Source: Flectobacillus sp. (GTDB lineage: Bacteria > Bacteroidota > Bacteroidia > Cytophagales > Spirosomataceae). Taken from it: a DNA stretch of 6,980 nt. A program made the translations under genes and the position numbers. Numbering within the stretch: position 1 is the first letter of the stretch; each line of letters opens with the position of its first letter. A model generated the notes under the pieces. The model saw nothing but the letters and a program-made list of their open reading frames with translations, did not search any database and was not told the origin of the DNA. Shown in pieces: positions 1 to 4,823 of this stretch. The DNA lies in contig JARXAV010000002.1 in assembly GCA_029865665.1 (NCBI GenBank), forward strand, positions 1-6,980, read 5' to 3'.

Positions 1-205
1 CAATTACGGGATTCGCTTTTTTCTTGTTCAATAGTTCTCGATAAGCACGTTCGGTACTCACTCCAAGTACACCATCTTCGTTATAATCCAGATTAAACCA
101 ATTAAACGGTGCTTTATGAAGAACTGGATTTAAATATTGACCATCACTCTTATTTAAAACAAGAGTAAACACAGCAATTAATATTGCTATTTTGTGACTT
201 TTCAT
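1..205 (-). CDS. S8 (subtilisin-like) serine peptidase, N-terminal fragment
   Basis: This is the first 68 codons of a gene running off the left edge of the window. Translation from the ATG at 205-203 gives a short basic start (MKSHK), a hydrophobic stretch over residues 6-17 and a likely signal-peptide end near residue 23, so the product is probably exported. Residues 32-59 (APFNWFNLD, then NEDGVLGVST and AYRELL) match what I know of the N-terminus of Bacteroidota S8 peptidases. In that family the segment lies just before the strand carrying the catalytic Asp (VIVAVIDSG); the fragment ends at NPVI, exactly where that strand begins. No catalytic residue is inside the window. The ATG has CCTCC rather than a GGAGG-type ribosome site upstream, as is common in Bacteroidota. 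The likely role is extracellular or periplasmic protein cleavage. The family call rests on motif recognition and is fairly secure; the substrate is unknown. Confidence 0.8.
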   Translation of the reverse strand, partial: MKSHKIAILIAVFTLVLNKSDGQYLNPVLHKAPFNWFNLDYNEDGVLGVSTERAYRELLNKKKANPVI

Positions 206-206
206 C

Positions 207-254
207 TTAGGAGGATTGTTTCATAGCTTTGAGCGGATCAACTCTCACATACAT
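207..254 (-). other. Possible 15-codon leader ORF before the S8 peptidase gene
   Basis: A small frame opens with ATG at 254-252, encodes MYVRVDPLKAMKQSS and stops with TAA at 209-207, one base before the peptidase ATG. It lies inside the predicted leader, between the -7 box at 288-295 and the gene. Its stop position would suit translational coupling. The RVDPLKAMK stretch also resembles the C-terminal tail of FtsX/MacB-type ABC permeases, so it might be a coding remnant. An ORF this short can easily be chance. Confidence 0.2.
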
Positions 255-287
255 CTTTCCCTGTCATATTACTGACTAGTTCACCGA

Positions 288-313
288 CAAATGTAAAACT
301 TACAACGATTCAA
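288..313 (-). promoter_or_regulatory. Bacteroidota-type promoter for the S8 peptidase gene
   Basis: Read on the minus strand, 295-288 is TACATTTG, an exact match to the Bacteroidota -7 consensus TAnnTTTG. A TTG at 313-311 could be the -33 element, but the 15-base spacer is shorter than the usual 17-23. The implied transcript has a leader of roughly 75 bases before the ATG at 205. The -7 match is direct; promoter function is inferred. Confidence 0.45.
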
Positions 314-328
314 GGCTTATTAAATACA

Positions 329-459
329 TGAGGTTGTGTAAAAAGTCAAAAGTTTATCAGCGACCATCGCAAAATAATATTTTCAGAATACAATTTAACG
401 GAATATTATTCGGCACAAAATGCGTTAAACGTTAACCTTACACTTTTTACACACCTTCA
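329..459. repeat. MITE-like element with 18-bp terminal inverted repeats
   Basis: The ends at 329-346 and 442-459 are inverted copies of each other with 16 of 18 bases matching. They include a perfect 12-base core, TGTGTAAAAAGT (335-346 against 442-453). Inside, AATAATATT (373-381) pairs with its complement at 402-410, and GTTTA near 352-356 matches inverted GTTTA at the right end, so most of the 131 bases can fold on itself. There is no ORF of note and no transposase. The arrangement fits a nonautonomous DDE-transposon derivative or solo IS ends. No convincing target-site duplication is visible, so the exact borders are uncertain. A transcribed regulatory hairpin is the alternative. Together with the promoter and hairpin annotated nearby, this accounts for most of the gene-free stretch 206-528. 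Confidence 0.5.
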
Positions 460-487
460 ATAACTACGTACTAGATAAATCAATGAC

Positions 488-515
488 GTGAGAGATCGAA
501 TTATTCCTCTCTCAC
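488..515 (-). terminator. Hairpin after the VOC gene, probable terminator
   Basis: GTGAGAGA (488-495) and TCTCTCAC (508-515) form a perfect 8-bp stem with a 12-base loop. It starts 13 bases past the VOC gene stop codon (531-529) on the minus strand. No long U-run follows, so intrinsic termination would be weak. Confidence 0.4.
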
Positions 516-528
516 ATCCTCTTACAGG

Positions 529-1428
529 CTATTTTACACGCATGGTTTGCTTAACAGTCTTAAACTTCCATGTTCTTTCATCTTCCTCTTTCAACTCAAT
601 TGGTACATTGTCTGGACTCAATACAATACAAGTGATATAGGCAACATCATTTCCTAATTGATTCTTTGGTTCTGAAAGGGTACGGAAATGATTTGCTTTG
701 GCTGCATAATAAATGGGTTCTAAATCTTCACACAAGAAGCCTAGGGAAACATTCAAACTTGCATCATTTGGCATAACAACTTCTTCTCTCATCCAGCCTA
801 ACGCTTCTGGCTCTGAAAGTATGATTTTTTGATTGCCAATTTGAAGAACCGCAGAGCGATCTTTTTTCTGAACAAGGCTTGCCCCTAGTATTTTTTGAAA
901 AAAAGCAACATTCGTTTCTAAGTTACGAACCATCAGCTGAACATGATCAACATCGAATTGATTAATCCCTTCTTCTCGTTGTACCAAAGCAATAGAATGA
1001 CCATCTTCAGTGGTCATTAGTACAGCTTTTGTATCTCGCTCAGTTGGCAAAATCAGGTTGCTACTTTCGACAGTACATCCTTGTTTCGTCAGATCAGCAA
1101 CTGCTTTTTTTATATTTTTTGTTCCAATGGCAACCCAATGAAAACCATACGACAAGGTAGTTGGATCTGTCAAATATACGTTATTAATTTGCTTGAATTG
1201 TACCGTAAGCTCGTTCGGATTAAGCATCAAACGAGTCGTCTGAGTATCGCTATGATTTAGGTTGTGAAGTGGACGGGACTTGAATCCAAGTTCCCAGATG
1301 GAGATTTCCTTTCGGTACTTTTCAGGGTCAGTAAAATGATATTCAATACCATCAAACTTAACGGATTGCTGGGCCATACTCGACAACCTTAGCAATGTAA
1401 AGCTGAGTAAAAATAGATACTTTTTCAT
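529..1428 (-). CDS. Exported VOC (glyoxalase/dioxygenase-fold) family protein
   Basis: The 299-residue product starts with MKK and a hydrophobic core to about residue 17, followed by SMA-QQ, a plausible signal-peptidase I site near residue 19. After about 70 residues without a clear domain come two VOC half-modules. The first is residues 93-152 (GFHWVAIGTKNIKKAV, then DGHSIALVQ); the second is residues 158-283 (DVDHVQLMVRNLETNVAFFQ, then PIELKEEDE). H97, H162 and E278 fall at three of the usual VOC metal-ligand positions. The fourth, normally Glu at the end of the first half, appears to be Ala147 in SIAL, so metal binding may be altered. VOC proteins include glyoxalases, dioxygenases and antibiotic-binding proteins, and this sequence alone does not choose between them. 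The ATG at 1428-1426 is supported by the signal peptide directly after it. The gene is divergent from the MFS gene, with a 210-base shared spacer. The fold is a secure call; the reaction is unknown. Confidence 0.78.
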   Translation of the reverse strand: MKKYLFLLSFTLLRLSSMAQQSVKFDGIEYHFTDPEKYRKEISIWELGFKSRPLHNLNHSDTQTTRLMLNPNELTVQFKQINNVYLTDPTTLSYGFHWVAIGTKNIKKAVADLTKQGCTVESSNLILPTERDTKAVLMTTEDGHSIALVQREEGINQFDVDHVQLMVRNLETNVAFFQKILGASLVQKKDRSAVLQIGNQKIILSEPEALGWMREEVVMPNDASLNVSLGFLCEDLEPIYYAAKANHFRTLSEPKNQLGNDVAYITCIVLSPDNVPIELKEEDERTWKFKTVKQTMRVK

Positions 1429-1460
1429 GGGTCTAACTTAGGGCGTTATAAAACACAAAC

Positions 1461-1478
1461 CTTCGACTTACGTCGAAG
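1461..1478. promoter_or_regulatory. Inverted repeat in the divergent VOC/MFS spacer, possible operator
   Basis: CTTCGAC (1461-1467) and GTCGAAG (1472-1478) are perfect 7-base arms around a TTAC loop. It lies 33 bases upstream of the VOC start, in the spacer shared with the MFS gene. Its size and symmetry suit a dimeric regulator site or a short leader hairpin. The repeat is seen directly; a regulator is only inferred, and none is encoded nearby. Confidence 0.35.
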
Positions 1479-1583
1479 TGTGTATTTAATAAACGAATTT
1501 AATAAAATTATTGACTAAAAAATAGTATTCTTCCTATTGAAATTACAAACAAACCTTAATTAATAAGAAGTATGGAACTGTAA

Positions 1584-1614
1584 TGGCTATTAAGTTGTAT
1601 TATTTTTATATTTC
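1584..1614 (+). promoter_or_regulatory. Weak candidate promoter for the MFS gene
   Basis: TATATTTC at 1607-1614 matches the Bacteroidota -7 box TAnnTTTG except at the last base, 24 bases before the MFS start codon. The -33 position holds only TGG (1584-1586) with a 20-base spacer. The region is AT-rich, so chance matches are likely. Confidence 0.25.
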
Positions 1615-1638
1615 GTCTCATTTCTATTCCCCAACGAT

Positions 1639-2898
1639 ATGGCAGAAAATTATACACAGCAACGAATGAATCACTTTTTAGCTATCTCCCAACATCGCTG
1701 GTACCCTTGGATAATCTGTATCTCCGGTCTTTTCATTTTGTTGGTAATCAATGGACTAACCACCACGGTTATTACAGTATTTGACAAATCGCTTATTGAC
1801 GAATTTCACTGGACTCACAGCGAATTAAAACTTAGAGATTCGATTCCAAATGCGGTCGCGTTCTCCTTAATTTTCTTTTCTGGTTACTTCATTGATAAAT
1901 ACAAAGTCAAACGAATCATGCTAGTTGGCACGGCTATTTTGAGTATTGCATTGCTATCATACAGTTTTATAAGCAGCAAATACGAAGCCTATTTTTTGCA
2001 TTTTTTATTTGGACTTGCTTACACCACAGCTGGCTCTGTGGCCACTATCATTTTAGTATCAAGTTGGTTTAAAGAATCCAAAGGACTTGCCCTAGGTATC
2101 ACCCTTGCAGGAACGAGTTTAGGTGGATTTATTTTCCCTAGTCTCATTGGTCATTGGATTGATACCGTTGGTTGGCGACAAGCATTCACCTATCTTTCTG
2201 TCATTCCTACGGTGCTTTTCTTTTATATTTTACTGGTTATCAGAAGTAGTCCAAACGAGACAGCAAACACTACTGATACCAACAAAAAAAATGAGAATAA
2301 TGGACTTAGTTACCAAGAAGCTACCCGTACTCGAACGTTTTGGCTAATTTGTATCTCAGGATTTCTGACTTTTTATAGCGTCGTAGGCATTGTTTCCAAT
2401 ACCGTCTTACACTGTATTCACTTGGGATACAACGAACAAACAGCTCGTCTTTCCCTTACCATGTATTATGGCGTTGCTTTTATGGGTAAATTGGTGCTAT
2501 CTTACCTCTCGGATTTCATCGATACCTTTCTAGTGTTTACCCTTTGTTGTATTGGACTTACCGTAGGGGCATTGGGTTTTGCCTCGATGATTCCATGGCT
2601 TGTATTCCCGATGACTGCCTTAATTGCTCTCAGTTGGGGAGGAATTTACTCCTTATACAGTATCTTAACCTTAAAGACTTTTGGCTTAAAAGCCGCTGGA
2701 AAAATCAATGGTACGATCAACATGTTTGAATCCGCAGGAGCATTTCTTGGCCCTATTGTGATGGCAACAATTTTCGACTACACGAGTTCATACCAAATGG
2801 CGTTTTTAGCCTCTGCTTTCGTGATGGCAATAGCAAGTGTCTTTTCCTTACAATTTAAACGCCTAAAACCAATAAAGTCACCAGATATTATTGGTTAA
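1639..2898 (+). CDS. MFS transporter, oxalate/formate-antiporter or monocarboxylate-transporter-like
   Basis: The 419-residue protein has the usual length and two six-helix halves of a major facilitator superfamily permease of the inner membrane. Hydrophobic helices are visible from about residue 23 to 402. They are split by a polar cytoplasmic loop at 203-228 that is rich in Asn, Thr and Lys. The loop between helices 2 and 3 carries an MFS motif A-like sequence (GYFIDKYKVKR, 82-92). Helix 5 has the GLALGITLAGTSLGG pattern (149-163) that I associate with the OFA/MCT branch, whose members move small carboxylates such as oxalate, formate, lactate or pyruvate. The substrate cannot be read from sequence. 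The first ATG (1639) gives a 22-residue polar N-terminal tail; ATG 1666 is an alternative start that would also keep every helix. The gene is divergent from the VOC gene. The PliI-like gene follows 145 bases downstream in the same direction, probably not co-transcribed. Confidence 0.85.
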   Translation: MAENYTQQRMNHFLAISQHRWYPWIICISGLFILLVINGLTTTVITVFDKSLIDEFHWTHSELKLRDSIPNAVAFSLIFFSGYFIDKYKVKRIMLVGTAILSIALLSYSFISSKYEAYFLHFLFGLAYTTAGSVATIILVSSWFKESKGLALGITLAGTSLGGFIFPSLIGHWIDTVGWRQAFTYLSVIPTVLFFYILLVIRSSPNETANTTDTNKKNENNGLSYQEATRTRTFWLICISGFLTFYSVVGIVSNTVLHCIHLGYNEQTARLSLTMYYGVAFMGKLVLSYLSDFIDTFLVFTLCCIGLTVGALGFASMIPWLVFPMTALIALSWGGIYSLYSILTLKTFGLKAAGKINGTINMFESAGAFLGPIVMATIFDYTSSYQMAFLASAFVMAIASVFSLQFKRLKPIKSPDIIG

Positions 2899-2909
2899 CC
2901 GTATAGCTG

Positions 2910-2955
2910 TTATCTGAAATCTGTTAGCTGTAGGCTCTTAAAAGCAATCAGATAA
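2910..2955. repeat. Inverted repeat after the MFS gene
   Basis: TTATCTGA (2910-2917) pairs perfectly with TCAGATAA (2948-2955) over a 30-base loop, starting 11 bases after the MFS stop codon. TAGCTGT also occurs twice in direct orientation (2904-2910 and 2925-2931). It might stop MFS transcription, but no T-run follows; it may simply be decayed repetitive DNA. Confidence 0.3.
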
Positions 2956-2961
2956 TAGTAC

Positions 2962-3005
2962 TTTATCGAAATCTTTGAATATTAAACTTTAAACTGACGA
3001 CTACT
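2962..3005 (+). repeat. Dispersed 44-bp repeat, copy 1
   Basis: This stretch matches 6524-6567 at 41 of 44 bases in the same orientation, with differences at 2980, 2986 and 2999. It begins TTTATCGAAATCTTTGAA and ends CTGACGACTACT. It sits 38 bases upstream of the PliI-like ATG, so it could overlap that gene's control region. No coding potential is visible in it. Confidence 0.65.
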
Positions 3006-3043
3006 TATGTGGTTAAATATGTCGGAGTACTCAATTGAAAAAT

Positions 3044-3745
3044 ATGAAACAAAATAAAGCTACTTGGAAAATATTAGTGATTGTTAGCTTAATTATAACC
3101 GCTATCGCTGGGATGTATTGGTACGAAAATGTACAGGAGGAAGAGGAAAACAACGAAGCCAGTCTTTATAGTCTTCCAGATAGTTTATTAGGAAAAGCTT
3201 TAACTCAGGAAGATTCTGCCTTCTTGCATTATCAAACGGAGCAGACAAAAAGTCCTTCGATGGATAGTCTTATTTTGACGGTACAAAACCCTACGCTTCC
3301 GTTTAAAGCCAATTTGCGGATTGAGAACGATAGCGTGTTCGTGAGTTTGCAAGATGAACAGAAAAAAATGGGTAGCGTTGCTCGTAAAGGTCTTGCTTTA
3401 AAGAACAATCAACGCCTACTTACGGCACAATTAGCGGATTTAAATCGGAATGACTTACCTGAATTATATCTTTTTATACAGGAAAAAAAAGGAATGAAGC
3501 TCATAGCTTTTGAAGTACAAGGAAAAAACTTCAAAGCCTTTCAGTTGCCTCCACTTATGGGGCGACAAACCTTCGGTTATGCAGGACAAGATTCCATTTA
3601 TCTCAATGAAGACAAAATTATTCGTCGTTTTCGTTTTGAAAACGCTCAATTCTCAGAATTCCCATCAGGCAATCGCTTTTGCGAATATATGCTAGACCCA
3701 ACCCTCCATTTCACCCTTGTGAAAGCAGTCGATTTTGGGTTATGA
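3044..3745 (+). CDS. Membrane-anchored PliI-like (periplasmic I-type lysozyme inhibitor) protein
   Basis: I chose the ATG at 3044 (233 residues) over the in-frame TTG at 3035, because ATG followed by MKQNK is a normal start and nothing is gained upstream. Residues 9-26 form one hydrophobic segment with no lipobox Cys, then an acidic stretch (EEEENN). It is therefore an uncleaved anchor or a signal peptide, with the rest outside the inner membrane. Residues about 125-200 match the PliI pattern as I know it: ADLNRNDLPELYLF (131-144) for the usual DLNGDGxPE segment, LPPL (168-171), GYAGQD (178-183) for GYxGHD, and IIRRFRF (192-198) for LxRxFP. PliI proteins block invertebrate-type lysozyme, but the D-N-D-G loop is degenerate here (NRND) and inhibition is not shown. 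The gene converges on the transglutaminase-like gene, 97 bases away. The fold assignment is moderately sure; the function is inferred. Confidence 0.55.
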   Translation: MKQNKATWKILVIVSLIITAIAGMYWYENVQEEEENNEASLYSLPDSLLGKALTQEDSAFLHYQTEQTKSPSMDSLILTVQNPTLPFKANLRIENDSVFVSLQDEQKKMGSVARKGLALKNNQRLLTAQLADLNRNDLPELYLFIQEKKGMKLIAFEVQGKNFKAFQLPPLMGRQTFGYAGQDSIYLNEDKIIRRFRFENAQFSEFPSGNRFCEYMLDPTLHFTLVKAVDFGL

Positions 3746-3752
3746 GGTAGGA

Positions 3753-3819
3753 GGATTTTGGATGATGGATTTTGAATGATAAAGGAAGACTTCACTCCTT
3801 TGTACTTAATCCAAAATCC
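3753..3819. terminator. Hairpin between convergent genes, probable bidirectional terminator
   Basis: GGATTTTGGAT (3753-3763) pairs perfectly with ATCCAAAATCC (3809-3819). An inner stem, AAAGGA (3781-3786) with TCCTTT (3796-3801), sits inside it. The structure fills most of the 97-base gap between two genes that converge, a natural place for a shared terminator. GGATTTTG occurs twice (3753-3760, 3767-3774) and the region ends in related CCAAAATCCAAC/ATTCAAC units, so it also looks like decayed short tandem repeats. No clear T-run follows either arm. Confidence 0.4.
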
Positions 3820-3842
3820 AACATTTAGAATTCAACATTACC

Positions 3843-4628
3843 CTAAACTTCCTCCACTTTCACATACATAGACAGCAACATAGGGCTTCCGAATTGGGTA
3901 ATGAACGCTACATCGGTGGCATCTTTACCGTATGCTAACACGATTCTACCGCCTGTACTCTCTTCTTGCACTGCATCAAAAGCATACCAACGGTCGCCAA
4001 TATAGGCTTCAAACCAAGCGTGCAAATCCGAAAAAGGAAGGTCTTTCAGAAAACCAACGACCATGCGAGCAGGAATATTAATACTACGGCACAGTGCAAT
4101 ACCCAAGTGTGCAAAATCTCTACAAACACCTACTTTTGTGAGGAGTATATCCGTAGAATTAGTAGAAGAAAAGGTGAATCCGTATTGATACGAAATATTT
4201 TGATGAATCCATAAGCGAATCGCTTCTACCTGCTGATAGCCCATGGGTAAAGTGTTCGTCATAGAATAAGCTAACTGACGAATTTCGTCCGAATCGGAAA
4301 GACAATAGCGACTAGGTAATAAAAACTGAATTGTTTCTGCGGGCAAATGCTCTACATACACGTATTTTGCATTTTCGTTTCGTTCTACCACGTCACTCAC
4401 TTCTACAATTGTTTCGGTATGTAATCTCACTTCACCTTCTGGCAATAGCATGCGTTGACAAGCATTCCCATAAGCATCCACATAATGCCCAATGGTAACC
4501 TTTGGCGTGATATGAATTTCATCCTGAATCACTACCTGATTAAAATCAGTTCGAGGTCTCAGAATGGTAATCATTGGAGTTGGATAATAAAGCTGGTAAG
4601 CAAAGTCTGTGCTTGCTCTTAGTCTCAT
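3843..4628 (-). CDS. Transglutaminase-like cysteine protease family protein
   Basis: The 261-residue protein has a beta-rich N-terminal domain (about 1-105) that resembles the bacterial transglutaminase-like N-terminal region, with YVDAYGNACQRMLLP at 49-63. The catalytic domain follows. The papain-like triad is complete: Cys169 in GVCRDFAHL, His203 in DLHAWFEAY and Asp218 in WYAFDA. The end (GRIVLAYGKDATDVAFITQFG) is the usual closing motif of this family. Such proteins cleave or remodel peptide or isopeptide bonds; the substrate here is unknown. There is no signal peptide or membrane segment, so it should be cytosolic. The ATG start is supported by the family-typical opening with TPMITIL at 17-23 and by a promoter 30 bases upstream. 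It appears monocistronic. The ATP-grasp and alpha-E genes often found beside this family elsewhere are not in this window. Confidence 0.88.
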   Translation of the reverse strand: MRLRASTDFAYQLYYPTPMITILRPRTDFNQVVIQDEIHITPKVTIGHYVDAYGNACQRMLLPEGEVRLHTETIVEVSDVVERNENAKYVYVEHLPAETIQFLLPSRYCLSDSDEIRQLAYSMTNTLPMGYQQVEAIRLWIHQNISYQYGFTFSSTNSTDILLTKVGVCRDFAHLGIALCRSINIPARMVVGFLKDLPFSDLHAWFEAYIGDRWYAFDAVQEESTGGRIVLAYGKDATDVAFITQFGSPMLLSMYVKVEEV

Positions 4629-4657
4629 CTAGTTTGCGTTATGAAGTGGGCTTATAA

Positions 4658-4685
4658 CAAAGATACACCAAAGCAGGCATCCAAA
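4658..4685 (-). promoter_or_regulatory. Bacteroidota-type promoter for the transglutaminase-like gene
   Basis: On the minus strand 4665-4658 reads TATCTTTG, an exact TAnnTTTG -7 box, and TTTG at 4685-4682 is a full -33 element. The spacer is 16 bases, one below the usual range. The predicted leader is only about 20-25 bases to the ATG at 4628. This is the best promoter in the window. Confidence 0.6.
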
Positions 4686-4741
4686 CTCACATATTTTAAA
4701 AATTATTAGCGATAAAAATTAACACCCTGATAATCACATAA

Positions 4742-4806
4742 AAACATTGATTAGCTCTGCAATTGCTTACACTCCCAAAGCAATTCGCTTGAGCTAATCA
4801 ATGTTT
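4742..4806 (-). terminator. Strong hairpin terminator of the lipoprotein gene
   Basis: The outer arms 4742-4757 and 4791-4806 are perfect 16-bp inverted copies (AAACATTGATTAGCTC and its complement). An inner 8-bp stem (AATTGCTT, 4761-4768, with 4778-4785) nests inside. Read on the minus strand it lies 17 bases after the lipoprotein stop codon, and the left arm runs directly into TTTTTATG, giving a short U-run. It separates that gene from the next promoter at 4685. The long nested stem is more than a terminator needs and could be a repeat-family copy. Confidence 0.65.
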
Positions 4807-4823
4807 CTTTAGATCTTTATGGA

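Noticed and set aside
264..330. Frameshifted coding remnant in the S8 leader (SFTFVGELVSNMTGK in another frame)
   Set aside because: It would need a frame change to join the RVDPLKAMK ORF, overlaps the promoter box and matches no family I can name; chance is likelier.
2123..2729. Two plus-strand frames of 74 and 61 codons inside the MFS gene
   Set aside because: They overlap the well-supported MFS frame entirely, and their translations show no recognisable domain.
3035..3043. TTG start giving three more residues to the PliI-like protein
   Set aside because: An ATG follows three codons later with a typical MKQNK opening, and the TTG adds nothing to the signal or anchor.
3464..3695. Short frames on both strands within the PliI-like gene
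   Set aside because: They are contained in the PliI-like frame, whose motifs are recognisable, and have no signal or domain of their own.
3966..4214. Plus-strand 82-codon frame opposite the transglutaminase-like gene
   Set aside because: It lies antisense to a gene with a complete catalytic triad and shows no sensible protein features.
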